Shown: positions 26,301-37,094 of the stretch, one piece after another
Layout of the letters: each line of letters opens with the position of its first letter
Position numbering within the stretch: position 1 is the stretch's first letter
Assembly (NCBI GenBank): GCA_014338405.1
Contig: JTDE01002499.1
Coordinates: forward strand, 37,679 to 101,678
Origin: Paragonimus skrjabini miyazakii
Lineage: Eukaryota > Platyhelminthes > Trematoda > Plagiorchiida > Troglotrematidae
Reading direction: 5' to 3'
Length of the DNA stretch: 64,000 bases
Position numbers and translations under genes: made by a program
Notes under the pieces: model-generated
What the model was told of the DNA's origin: nothing
Databases searched by the model: none
What the model saw: only the letters and a program-made list of their open reading frames with translations

Positions 26301-29300
26301 GGGCTATCGCATCCACTAATACCTTGTCAACCGATAGAGTAATCACGACTCAAGGAAGACGGCAAATAACTAGTCGCAGATGAACGTGCCTTTCTCATTT
26401 CTGTAATTCGAACGGTAAGCTTCACCGTCTCTATGTACACTTCGTGAATTTCCGTTTCAGTTCACAACCGTTACCGTTGTATTCAATTTAAGAAGAGTCA
26501 GTCGACGTTTGTTCGCGGGCTCTATTGAATCGGCAAAAACCGTTTCCAGCGTGATTGCTGTGTTATCATGTTGTAAGCCCTCCTCAACGGTACACTGGTT
26601 CGATCTCGGTATAGTGGTACGCTCGATAAAATCGGATTCTCGTCCCGGTAATAATACACACGAAAATCTCGATCCCGAATAATACCGCGACTGTTCCCGT
26701 AATCGCTCCCAAGGCAAACCAAAAGACGCGTTCAAAACAGGATGCTTTGTTCCGCTACAAAACGTGTGCAGGGTAGGGCGATAAGTACACGTTATTTATA
26801 GGGCACGTCATGAACACACATTCCCACCCTATCATGAGAAACAGTTAGGACCACACATGTGTATAGCGGCATAAGAAGTCTCAACCGAATTTGAACAGTT
26901 CTGCTAGTTCGAACGGAGTCGAATTATTTTTTCCTTCGCTCTCACGACGGAGGCGCCCCTGGGATGGTCACAGGGTGGGGCGCCCTAACATATCATGACA
27001 AACTGTCCACAAGAGGCTCGTAAAATTGTCGAGACTTTAGCTCAGAGAATGCTTGGATCACGCCAACGTTGGACAGTCCGCTTACCACTGATTGATAGGT
27101 GCCTCGTTCAGCCACACCCCTCAAGGTCCAATCAACCGTTCAACATCCACAAGCCGATGAGATTTGAGCGTCACCCGGTGTCTCCGATCGCTGACTATGA
27201 TATGAGCAATTTGATTTTGTGATTAAGTTGCACAAGAGTTGGTCACCACAGATGCATTGCCATCCTTTATGCTAAAATGCGGTGTTCAAAACACACTCTG
27301 CAAGAACCGTGCAACAATGCAATTGCATCAGTCGATTTCCGATTTCGGCGAATCGCGTATGAATACTGAGCGTACCATTCAACCACTTCCCTTTCACAGC
27401 AAGACAATCAAGTAGTACGTTCATAGTACGCACGAGCACAAACTCCCGCGTGTTTTTTTAGTATCAGATCACAGAGAGCAATGGGCAACTGTCAGTTGAA
27501 ATATGTGCAGACACATTTCTGGCCTGTGTCTTTGGACATTGACATAAGTACCGAATCCAACAGGCACACAGGCGACCATTCATCAGCACTGCCCTACTTT
27601 ACATCTCAACACGAGTAACTTAAATTAACTTGGCTGAGAAATTCAGCTTCGTCGTGACCAGCGATCCTGAAAAAACACCGATCTGTTGAGGGCGGCTTCA
27701 AATGAATGACAACGTTAAACTGTTAGTGCGTATCACGAAGATATAGCATATATCCAGTCCCCAACTCGTAAACGTATTCATCAGAGTAGCTTATTGACCT
27801 AGTTGTGGAAACGTGGAAACACTAAAATCGCTAACTTTACAAGTTGTCTTGTCTTGAAGAAACAAACATTAAGAGCAGGAAGGAAAGGAGACAGAAAACG
27901 AGTAAATTGAGCGGTCAGAACAATGAGAACTTCAGACAATACCAAGACACTAAGACAATACCATGTCGCGGAACTCTGACCTGTGATGCAATGGGATAAG
28001 GTTTTATGAAAGGACACAGCCTCTGGACCAAGTCTGGTCAGCGAGACAACCGGAAATGAGGTTTCCCTGGGGAACCCCATTAGAAGTCAATAGCACGAAA
28101 ATTCAACTCACTTGGCACTGAGGAGCTAGCTAAACTTGGAAACGAGCCATTAATTGATTCAGGCTGTTGCTACGCACAGTCGACGGATTCTGGGAAGCAA
28201 GATCTCTGAATACACCCAATAAAGTGTCGACGGTCACGGTCAATCATCGGACGATCCGGACTGTTCCTCATTTGGGGGTACTCTGTATAAACAACTTCCC
28301 TATCCAAAAGAGGATAGCGTTAAAGCCATAAAAATGATCCACTTGTGCACTCACAGAAACATGTCTCACGACCGAAGTACTCCTACACAACTAGTAATGA
28401 GAAACAGGATTCCATGGATATAGTTGCTATCTGTATGGCTAAGTCCAGGTGACCGTCTGTCAGTGAAGCTATCAGCGAGACAGATGGCACACTAAACAAT
28501 AATAAGTCCAGAAGGTTGGAGCGTTGGGCGGGACACTTTGAAGATCAATTTAGCTGACCTCCTGCCTCTATTGTTGCCGCCACAAACTTGTGATGTAGCA
28601 CCCAGGTAGGTGGATTTGGAAACATCCACTGTGTCTGAAGTTTGCAATTGCATCTCGGCTCTCAATCATAATAGGGCTGCTAGTCCAGAAGATTTCATGC
28701 CGTCACTTTTCAAAGAAGGTGGGAAGGCGTCAGTAGGGAAATGGACTAAGTTGTTGCAAATTATGTGGACGACGGAGACAATCCCTCCCTGCTTGGGTCA
28801 CTCGATAATAGTTCCCACATTCGAGAAAAAAAAACGGGGCTGTTGCAAAACCCCCAGGGGATTAGTTTGACCCGTCATTTCGAGGGTTCTGGCATCCANN
28901 NNNNNNNNNNNNNNNNNNNNNNNNNNNNNNNNNNNNNNNNNNNNNNNNNNNNNNNNNNNNNNNNNNNNNNNNNNNNNNNNNNNNNNNNNNNNNNNNNNAT
29001 TCCGTCGACTCACTGCAATTCGGGAGGGAAACATTAGGGAAGAACAGGGAGGGTTTCGTCCAGGAGTGGGTTATATAGATCACATCTTTACCCTTCGTCA
29101 AATTATTGAGCAGCGTCATGTGTACCGCCTGTCAACAATAGTCGTATTCCTCGATTATAAAGGCGTGTTCGATTCGGCGGATCGATCTACACTTTTAGAG
29201 TCGTCTAAACACAAGGGTATACCGACTAAGTATGTGAACATATTGTCGACGATTTATTCCCACAACTCTGCTCAGGTTAGGGTTTACGGCGAACTGTCTG

Positions 29301-32300
29301 ACAGTTTCTGCACCAGGAGTGGCGTACGTCAAGGTTGTCCAGTCTCACTATTTTTCAGTTTTGTTATAAGCAAAATAATGGAAGACTGTCTGCGGCGCTC
29401 ACAAGATGCCGACGTGGATTTCCTACTTGGTGGAAGACTGATTGTTTTTTTATTATGTTGACTACAATGTGTTGCTGGTTGAAAATGTGCAAGCAGCACA
29501 AGTAATGTTGGACGCCATTTCTCACTTTGTTAAGTATTTCGCAATGCTTTTTGCAGCCTCAAAGTACAATAGGCTTCTGCATGATTGTTATGATTACGGT
29601 ACACAGTCACATCATGTGCCCGGTTTCGTGCCACAAACAAGGCAGTTGGCGAACCGCGCGTAAAAATATACTGCAAAAACAGTAGCGGTAGATATACGCA
29701 TAGTTTCGTTCAACATCCGGCTGTCTCACAGGCGAGACTTTTGAGTCAGAGACTCGGGGTGAGGTGCCTCAAATTAGGCTCCCCTTTGCAGCAAAAATGA
29801 CCGCGAATTGTTGTACAGTATCGCAGCCTTGACAGACCAGTACATTCATTTTCATTGTCTTCATCCTCTACTCCTAATTTTCCCCTTTTCAAGCCGAAAG
29901 AAAACGTAAAAACTGGCGTCTTCAATGTTCGTACTTGACTTTGGCGAGCACTCTCACGAGTTTGTGAATAGGTGTGTGTAGTATCTCCGGGACTGGTGTT
30001 TAGGATCCAAGCGTTGATATTCACTTGAATTTGCCCTTAGAAAATGCTGTTAATTAGTGGTTCTTTGGTGATGATGAAGCCGAACTCCAGCGTCAAGTTA
30101 GAGTCAGAATTGCACTGAGCCTTAAGGTAGAGCAGAGCTTGTTCGACTGGATCCCACTGAACGGTCACCTGTATGCTGTCAGACTTGGCATTTCGGTCAG
30201 GGTCGGCTGACAGACCAGAAGGACGTTGTTTGTTTGTCATACCTGCATATGCTCCCGCAGACAACTGTTAACAGGCTGTTAAGAACGCCTTCTACGATGC
30301 CTTATTTGATCCTATGAGACGAACTAAACACTCGGATATAAATGTGACTTCTGATTATATGAACATACAGCTTGGATGTCTCATGCCAGAAGAGGAGCGA
30401 ATAGGTGTATATCGGGTTGCACAATTCAGCCAAAACGACGGCAAGACGCCACGAAGAGACCAGCCCGTGTAGCTCAACCATAATCGCAGGATGATCACAT
30501 CACAGCCAACTACCTGTGTCACCACCCCATTAAAGATCTTTGGAGTAACCACCTTGACTAAAACCATGTTGTTATCCGTATCCGCCTTGTCTTATCGTTT
30601 ACCCAGAGATCATCTGTTGGAAGACACAAAGGACTCAGATAGAAACTGAGTGACTAGCGTGTAGGAAACACCCATAAAACAACATCGACAGTAAAACTGA
30701 CCGGGTCACAAAAGTGGAGTGATGCAAACGAGCGCTGCTTTATGAACCGCCATTGAAGAGATCTGCTTCACATTAGTGAATTTCTGCTGATTCGACAGAA
30801 CTTGTGGACAAACGTCGGTCGACCCGCCTGATTCTCGATAAGGCGACTGAAATGCACATCTATAAGGACTGTGTGAGAACCGTGGGGCTTACTTCTCTGA
30901 GGGAGCCAGAGAGGGAAAAGTTTTTATTGGGGAACAGACGGATGCTGTTTTCCCTGATTCGTAATTGCACTGACCCTCGACAAGCCATTAGGGACACTAC
31001 ATTGTGGGGTAGACAGTTCAGGCACTTACAGTTCGTCACGGCGACTTGACAGATGAGCAAAGCACGTTGAAGAATATATACTCAGTCTTCGGTCAGAGCA
31101 ACCAGTTGTGGATGATGGCAATTGTGTGGCTAGTTATGAAACTCACGATGACCATCCATCGGATACTGAAGCAGCTTCGTGATTTGAGTTAATTAAACAT
31201 AATAAAACGCCATATTCGGATCTCCTTCCCCCAGCTCTTTTCAAAGACTGTTGTCTGAACTAAACACACCTCTGTCCCACGACAGACTGCAGAAGTGCCT
31301 CATAATTGGTGCTCATTAACTGTCATTTCAATTTTCAAGAATGGTATCAGGACGTTAGGTGGCAACCAAAGAATTATTAGCATAGTCTTCGTCTCACCCA
31401 AAATGCTCATGGGACTAATAAAGCGGAAGCCTCTGTAACATAAAGAGCTAGGTTTGAGAACAGGCGGGTTTCCGGTCAAGTCGCGGGCGTAGTTACGGTA
31501 TCTTCACCTTGTGACAGACAAAAGGACAAGGCGCACCTCTTCTCAGCCAGCAGTCGTGGTGATCTTTAACCTTCATTCAGCTCATTAAGAATTAGTATAA
31601 GCTGAATGTGTTAACTCACGGTTTATAGCCAGCGACGTCAATACTGGTACACAGAACAAGGCAAATAAGACGGTGCATCACAAGGCAGTGAAAGCACATA
31701 AGTGAGAGGTAGGACCATTACAATGGAAGTCGTATGGGGGAATAAACGAACGGAAAACAGTCTAAGTAAAGGAGAGTGACAACCAAATGAAGCGAGACCA
31801 ACAGCCGTAGGTTCGCACAACCGTATTTACAGATTACGCAAAACTAAATGCAAGAAGTAGCATTCATCCATTCATGCATTTATTCACAACGGCTACGAGC
31901 CTGGTCGGAAGGTACTGTGGTTCGGGATGCCGCGCAGCGCAAGTGGCAAAGAATAACCTAGAAGAAAAATCTGATGGAGGAGAATAAAACCTGACGAAAC
32001 TGGGCTAAGTAGAAGACCTAGGAATTGTCTGAATGCAGGTACGTCAATAATTACAGCGCACTGCCATCGCGGATAACCGCGCTAGATTCTCTGGCCAAGA
32101 TGACTTCAAAAGGACAGGCGATACCAACCCCATTTACAAAATGGAATAATCAGGGCCCTCATATGTTCGGAATCACGTCGTTTATTGATCATCAGGCTAT
32201 TTAAATCAGCTACTGAATGTCTCAATATATAACGCCCGTTGCAGTAAACGAACACCTGACATACGAGGTAAGTGACCAAGCCACCACAGACTGTGCAACA

Positions 32301-35300
32301 TGATCAGTTGACCAGTTTGTCTAACATCTCGAGCGTTCCGGACTAGGCGCAGACAAAAGGTCGCATTGCCCAGGCGATGTGGGTTAATTTGCGGAGACGA
32401 CGATGGCCGGAAACAGCATGTGTGTATATATCTTCATCGCGAACAGGTCACGTTCCCGAAGCGTACAACAGAATAGGACGCGTACAAGTCTAACAAACTA
32501 TTCTTGTCAACGACAACCGGACATTTTTTGATGCCAAAGATGACGCAGGTTAGCAAAGGTAACTCACAGATATCCCATTAGCCAAACTATAAACTGACGG
32601 GATAGTGCTTACCAAACACGTGAAACTGTCTGATGTCACGCGGATTGTGTGCAATAAATAACGTAGGGGCAGAAATGCTCCAGTACTGATGCAGAATTTC
32701 GCATTTTGAAAGTGCAAAGCGTACTCCATACCAACCGGTCCGGTCGTTCGCATTGTTCAGCATGGTCTGCATGCTTTCGGCAGAGGGGCTAAGCAAGACA
32801 TCTCATCCATGTTTCATCTCGGTTATTCTGCCGCCAGGAATAACCCCAACAGCAAATGCCACTTATGGGGTCAGGAGTGTTTCAAACTTCATAATCATAA
32901 CAAATGAAAGTATAGTACTATAAAATGATGTACTCATTTACTTACAACGTTGTTTGTTCAGTTATTAAACAACCAAAATCGCAAAAACATCACAGCCACC
33001 CAAACCGGTGCTTAGTGCGATTCGCGTGTATGCACTCAATGGTACAGTGATGGAGACTAGGGTTGTAAGATTTTCAACCATATGTTAAAAATATTAACTA
33101 GCTGATTCGCGATGCACCACAAACGAATGTCAACTTCAATGCTCATAGGTGTAGGAAAAGAATGATCTCCAGATTTCACCCACAAGATACTTGTTACGAT
33201 TCGACGTTCTTATCGTTAACGAAGGCACCACATCGGTGGTCGACACTTATGCATGACTGACAAACAGCAAGAAATCAGAACAAAAGTCCAAAGAGACGAG
33301 AATAAGGCGTAATGCATAAAATTTCCAGGCATAAACTCGAACGACAGAAAGGTTGTCTAAACCGTCCAAACAAACGGAGAGCTGCAATACAACTTTCCTA
33401 TGGCTTCCACGTCTTCGCTCCAACTGCACTAGTTGCACAAGCAAGTTACACAACGATAACACTCGCACCAGTGAGCCTCACTTAATGCCATCTTTTATAC
33501 CGTCTCTAGCGACCAATTTTGGAGTGTCATGAGGGTCTCAACCTCGGAGAATCTACAATTGCCAGCCTGTTTTCATTCATAAATAACAAGTAGTTATTTG
33601 CTTACCCCGCACTTAAAAATAGTAGAAAGCGACATCCACGAACAGTGCTCGCCGTGGCGGACAACTGGTGTGCACCATAAGTGGTTCGACCATCTAAAAC
33701 TATGAATTCAAAAGCAGTAAGTGGAATTTTTCAGTCGAATGCACGATTCCCACCTTTGTCTTCGCCTACTCGTGAACGCAGAAATCAACGGTGGAGCAGA
33801 TGGAGACGATTCACATCCTCAACGTTGAGTGGATGTTTTGAAATCTAACGAACTGAAGTTTTTAAACTAAAGAAGCATGTCATTATGAGTGTCCAATAGT
33901 ACTAATTACGCAAAAGCCTACAGGACCAGCTCAAAAACCTACATTCCGTCAAGTCCGGAAAACAGTCAACAGTTGGGGCGACATGTAAGCGCCACAACAC
34001 TACGTGCCTAAGAGCTCTCACTTTACCGCAGCATAGAAGGCAGCTATCACATGAACTGTTTACCTCACTGGTTCAAGACAGTCATCTGCATTACAATTTT
34101 ACGTTCACAAAGATGCACTTTCTAACATTCATCGCGCAGTAATTATTCACGCCTTCGGACATTTTATCACGTTTCAAGTAGAGTTGGAAAAATCTGTCAC
34201 GATGTAGTGCTCCCGAGATCCGACAAGCGCAGACACGGCTAAAACGGGCTGGACGAGTCATCGCTTCAGAAGTCTGCAGTAAGCGTATATTATACAGATT
34301 CGCAAACTGAAGTTGCATCTTAACTTTATGTTACAGGATGACAAATCAGGCCAAGTAATCTCCATTCAGTCCTTGTTGTAGCCGGGCGACCTTAAAATTT
34401 AAATCTCCCATAGTCTTGACATTTTTAAGCAGATCGCCATGCTAATAAGCAGTGGTCACAGGAGTTACTTGTCCCCATCAACAACGAAAAGTGCGCACTC
34501 ATAACACTTGGCGAAGGTTGTGGAGAGGGTTACAACTACTGTTCAAAAGGCTGTTGTGGTTCCTACAGCAGTCATCAAAGATCTGTGAATTTGTCTGTAG
34601 TCCAGCTTGTATTTTGCCTACCATAATGGAAAGGCAGCTAAGAATGGCTGTGCTGCAAATCGCACAACAAAACGGGCATTTCCTCATATAAACCGGAAAG
34701 CTTTCTAAATCGTTCACAGCAATCTACACTCGGTCACGGCCTGAGAGAGCTCAGTAGTATTAAATGGCCTTACAGAAAACACGAGTGCGTTGGAACGTGT
34801 TCAGCGTGCATCTGCGAAAGTGGTGTCAGGCCTTCAAAACGTTACATACGAGTTGACTGAGAATACCTGAGTGCCGAAGACTTCGAGGAAGTTCAATTCA
34901 CATACCTCTTGAGTGGAGGTCCCGCAGACAAACTCCTAGACTTTGCGGAAGTCACAAAGAGTCATACATGTTAGGACCTTAATCTATCGTTAGACAAAAT
35001 TGCTTCAAAATGGGTGGTAACCTACAGGAATATACTGCACTTAGTCATTATCAGTACATACTTCAGGTCAAAATTTGAGGCGTTATTAGACTCAAATTTA
35101 CCTATTCAAGGCGATCACTAAAATAGGTTATCTGTGTTTATTCCTCATCACCAATGCTGTTCACCTTACGGCAACAGTTTGGTCTCGAAAAGCGACGATA
35201 CACCAATTTTTCCAAGACTGGTTTTCAAAAAAAGGGACACCGGCGAGGCATGAAAAGGAAACAGAACCGACAGTTCTAATGTCGCAGCAATGTATCAATA

Positions 35301-37094
35301 ACTAAGGGGAGAGTGATGGATATCAACACACCACGAAAATGTGGAAGGTGAACGTGGAGAATAAAATGGAAAACAATTAGAGGAAACAGCCAATTTAGCA
35401 ATCGGAGCAAACCACAAACAGGAGAACAATACAGAAATGACCGCAGTTGAATCGGTACACTGTAAACATAATGCACCGTCAAACTGTGTAGGACACGAAG
35501 CAAACTACTCATTTACCTGGACAACCCTGTGTCAAAACATTTAGGTATATCGCTATCCGTTGTAACGCAATATCAAGCGCGCCTAAAAACGACTTCAGAA
35601 GCAATAATCTAGCCAGTTCAAGTTAGCTGCGTCAGCCTGTGAGTGAGCTCAAGACATTGTGTCTCACATAACGGATTTTCCCGACTCCATCCAAGATACT
35701 ATGCTGCAAAGCACGGACGTCCGACCTAATATTAAGCGATGGATGCAGGAAGGTACACCTTTGTGGACAACAGCGACCGAAATAGTCGACCGGTAATCTA
35801 CCTTACTGTGCCTTTTTGACACTTACAACCTTCAACCCACTCTGTTAAGTAGTCAATTCCGTTACAGAGCCAAATCATAACTGAATTCGTGCAGCCATAA
35901 ATTGACGCACTGCCTTCAGTACATTCTTCTTCGGGATGATAAATAAACGAGGCAAACGCACAGAACCTATTTTCTATTGATGTAAGTATTTTGACAGTAT
36001 GACTCAGAGGAGTGCAGACTGCAAGTAACATTGCTGGACAGCTCCAGCAAACAGTGAACCCGAAGGGACCAAAATACCGACCTCAATCTGATCTACACTA
36101 CCTCAATCTGAACCACATTTTCAATCTAGGTCAACAATTCGAATTATACTGTCAAAATTCGCATGACAACAGAAGGGTGCAGTGAAGTGGGGCAACCGAT
36201 AGTATTACAGCTCCAACAGTACAACATTGTGATAGACTTCACTGTCTCAAAGAAAGGAAATGTGCGAAGCCAACAGCAGTCATCATTCACGTTGTGATGA
36301 GAGTAACCTTTTCTGGAGGACATTTCAGCATGAGACAAGAACAACAGCATATCAGATCAAAATATAGCCGCTCACCTGGCAACACGTACACGTCGCGGTT
36401 GCATGCATTTTAGACGTTCCAACAGAGCTCGCATTGACCTTCCGGTATCCACTAGATCTTCAACGACAATAATATCCTGGAAGTTGATCACACGATAAAA
36501 TATACTTACCCTGCCTTTAAATTCTGACGCATCGTCCAAGCCAGTAATTAACGGTTCTCTAACCGATTTGTCATTCTGAAAAGTTGACGCAAAAATGCAT
36601 CTTTGTAGGGAGGTACCATATAGCTTTGCAACCTAACGAAGTTCAACTGAAACTCCAAAGGGGATTCTCTTGCTCGAATGATGTCTTTCAGCTCGTTAAA
36701 AAGGTCACCAAGGAAGCGAAATGCGCCTTTCAGGACACAAAGTAAATTGATGGAATCTTTAAAAGAGGTTTCGTATTCTTTTACAATTGTAAGTGCCATA
36801 TGTTTGATTCTTAAAGCACCTTTCACTATTAACTATTCGAATTACCGATCTCGTATCATCCCGTCTGATATCATGATATGTGAAAGACAGTCTTCATAAA
36901 CCTTTGGAATACAGAACAGCTCTAAGGGAAGCTTGGGATATCCATCAGGTATCTAAGTATAAATAACTTGTAAATGCTCTTACGATTACACAGTCATCAC
37001 CTCCGCCACCCATGTTCACACCGGCACCGCCAATCGGGTAGCCGGGAGGCGTTGGTGGTGTACGATAACGACCAATAGTCTGCTCCAAATTCAT
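17287..37094 (-). CDS. HPRT1: Hypoxanthine-guanine phosphoribosyltransferase, 8 exons, complete
   Basis: Purine-salvage enzyme that transfers phosphoribose from PRPP to hypoxanthine or guanine in the cytosol. Coding exons on the minus strand: 36984-37094, 36846-36952, 36617-36809, 36510-36575, 36376-36476, 24309-24355, 22259-22335 and 17287-17337. All junctions are GT-AG and in phase, giving 250 residues plus TAA (human 218, Schistosoma about 231). Visible motifs: LKG at 99-101, flexible-loop SY at 135-136, PRPP loop VVEDLVDTGRS at 163-173 with the catalytic Asp at 169, a base-contacting Lys at 197 (LLLKRLP), and the C-terminal FVVGYALDYNEHFRD. Exon lengths 107, 66, 47 and 77 equal those of the vertebrate gene, and exon 5 (101 nt) equals vertebrate exons 5 plus 6. 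The first ATG gives a 37-residue Pro/Gly-rich N-terminus; an internal ATG at residue 28 is an alternative start. Purine auxotrophy makes this enzyme important in parasitic flatworms (family knowledge). Confidence 0.95.
17338..22258 (-). other. HPRT intron 7, 4,921 nt
   Basis: GTAAGT to TATTACAG. Apart from the antisense exon candidate at 21.94 kb and short overlapping frames near 21.2 kb (one Gly/Ile-rich on the minus strand), I recognise nothing. There is a short direct repeat of CACACTTAGCACT near 17500-17540. Confidence 0.85.
21938..22070 (+). CDS. Candidate exon antisense within HPRT intron 7
   Basis: The acceptor TTTCCAACCCCAG is followed by an open segment reading DLYSFIQQTRYKLRTILT, then STHPTVVPRKLPSTQSSLMN and SQDF, ending at the donor GTAAGT. 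Both splice sites are good and the translation is not transposon-like. It is on the opposite strand from HPRT. No family is recognised. Confidence 0.35.
22259..22335 (-). CDS. HPRT1: HPRT exon 7 (77 nt)
   Basis: The acceptor CTGCCCAG is followed by 77 nt that complete a Phe codon and read VGFEIPDEFVVGYALDYNE, then HFRDLP, before the donor GTAAGT. This is the most conserved C-terminal block of the family and contains the Phe-Val pair that stacks on the purine and the Asp of YALDY. The length equals vertebrate exon 8. Confidence 0.97.
23015..23440 (+). other. Open frame of 141 codons in HPRT intron 6, unassigned
   Basis: It reads SIHFSFDLPFSGTGKALAYL and DTGPNPIQERSSKRLMDEDQ among others. It is the longest unexplained frame on this strand, but I recognise no domain. 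A second frame overlaps it from 23257. It may be transposon 3' sequence. Confidence 0.25.
24309..24355 (-). CDS. HPRT1: HPRT exon 6 (47 nt)
   Basis: A strong acceptor (pyrimidine-rich run ending TTTTCAG) precedes a 47-nt exon that completes the Ser codon left by exon 5. It reads SLLLKRLPTGISYRPD plus one base, and is followed by the donor GTAAGT. The length is identical to vertebrate HPRT exon 7. The usual VKRT is LKRL here: the lysine that contacts the purine ring is kept, while the valine and threonine are replaced. It sits 12,020 nt from exon 5 and 1,973 nt from exon 7. Confidence 0.95.
24613..24866 (-). repeat. Short dispersed element, copy 3, with GATGATGA tail
   Basis: On the minus strand it ends in (GAT)n after GGCAGTTATGCATCAGTGTG and AACCACTGATGTATTG. 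It shares GGTGCCTACACCTTGCAAAC (plus strand) with copy 4 next door. It lies in HPRT intron 5, in the gene's own orientation. Confidence 0.75.
24900..25150 (-). repeat. Short dispersed element, copy 4, adjacent direct repeat of copy 3
   Basis: Aligns with copy 3 at a spacing of about 280 bp: ACAACATCAAGGTGCCTACA, CCTTGCAAACAAACAACC and GAGCTGTAAGTGAAAG all have counterparts. The GATGATGA tail resembles the 3' tail of the RTE copies at 12.1 and 15.0 kb, so it may be a SINE moved by RTE machinery (inference). Confidence 0.75.
25262..25800 (-). pseudogene. RTE-type reverse transcriptase fragment in HPRT intron 5
   Basis: Minus frame 25546-25262: INDMLEVEFQLGG, MGSATDIALLCFFGTT (YADD box degraded to SATD), and PYDMHFAPSKCYKIGP, then LLLWAGRL. 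Just upstream, RTFSTSSDVRRKYWISTFLS corresponds to the SSGVRQGCPISPFLF box. It lies in the same orientation as HPRT. Confidence 0.78.
28500..29663 (+). mobile_element. RTE-type LINE copy A (linker and reverse transcriptase), with N gap
   Basis: KSRRLERWAGHFEDQFS (28.51 kb) is followed by VCNCISALNHNRAASPEDFM and PPCLGHSIIVPTFEKKKRGC (28.64-28.83 kb). After a 100-N gap come EEQGGFRPGVGYIDHIFTLR, STIVVFLDYKGVFDSADRST and SGVRQGCPVSLFFSFVISK (29.04-29.38 kb). The catalytic box is YYVDYN, and AMLFAASKYN follows. It is oriented opposite to HPRT, inside intron 5. Confidence 0.85.
28899..28998. other. Assembly gap, 100 N
   Basis: A scaffold gap of round size, so its true length is unknown. It falls within the RT of RTE copy A, between the GISLT and FRPG boxes. 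Confidence 1.
29860..31470 (+). mobile_element. RTE-type LINE copy B (endonuclease and linker)
   Basis: Starts with a degraded VFNVRT box (29.92 kb), then VRIALSLKVEQSLFDWIPLN, LYAVRLGISVRVG (30.10-30.21 kb), KNAFYDALFDPMRRTKHSDI and IQLGCLMPEEERIG (30.28-30.41 kb). MLFSLIRNCTDPRQ and WGRQFRHLQF follow at 30.94-31.03 kb, and LIKHNKTPYSDLLPPALFKD at about 31.19-31.25 kb. It covers the region that copy A lacks and is immediately downstream on the same strand, but the linker overlap shows they are two insertions. Confidence 0.75.
33235..33425 (-). repeat. Short dispersed element, copy 5 (diverged)
   Basis: CATCGGTGGTCGACACTTAT, GCATGACTGACAAACAGC and CCAAACAAACGGAGAGCTGC follow the order of copies 3 and 4 but with many changes. 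Also inside HPRT intron 5. Confidence 0.5.
36376..37094 (-). CDS. HPRT1: HPRT exons 1-5 with four micro-introns
   Basis: Five coding exons of 111, 107, 193, 66 and 101 nt are separated by introns of 31 nt (36953-36983), 36 nt (36810-36845), 41 nt (36576-36616) and 33 nt (36477-36509). Exon 1 ends in DDCVI and exon 2 opens IPDGYPK, as at the vertebrate exon 1/2 border. Exon 2 includes FCIPKVYEDC and ends in DGMIRDR. Exon 3 carries LCVLKGAFRFLGDLF and ends in LQSYM. Exon 4 reads NDKSVREPLITGL onward, and exon 5 opens DIIVVEDLVDTGRS. Exon 5 leaves two bases of a Ser codon before GTGAGC. The tiny 5' introns followed by very long ones match the asymmetric gene structure known from schistosomes. 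Confidence 0.96.

Larger units (their letters stand above)
24356..36375 (-). other. HPRT intron 5, 12,020 nt
   Basis: GTGAGC at the 5' end, TTTTCAG at the 3' end. It holds the two RTE copies (28.5-31.5 kb), the RTE fragment at 25.3 kb, three copies of the short dispersed element, a 100-N gap and a GC-rich inverted repeat at 26950-26986. From 31.5 to 36.3 kb I see no gene or identifiable element apart from dispersed-element copy 5 at 33.3 kb; the frames there are short and overlapping. Confidence 0.9.

Noticed and set aside
26575..26690. tRNA-like boxes (GGTTCGATCTC and GGTATAGTGGT)
   Set aside because: They occur in the wrong order for a tRNA on the plus strand, and no consistent anticodon stem can be drawn.
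36548..36826. Single 92-codon ORF as a complete HPRT-like protein
   Set aside because: It reads through two micro-introns; the true exon is 36617-36809, and the apparent C-terminal residues are intron sequence.
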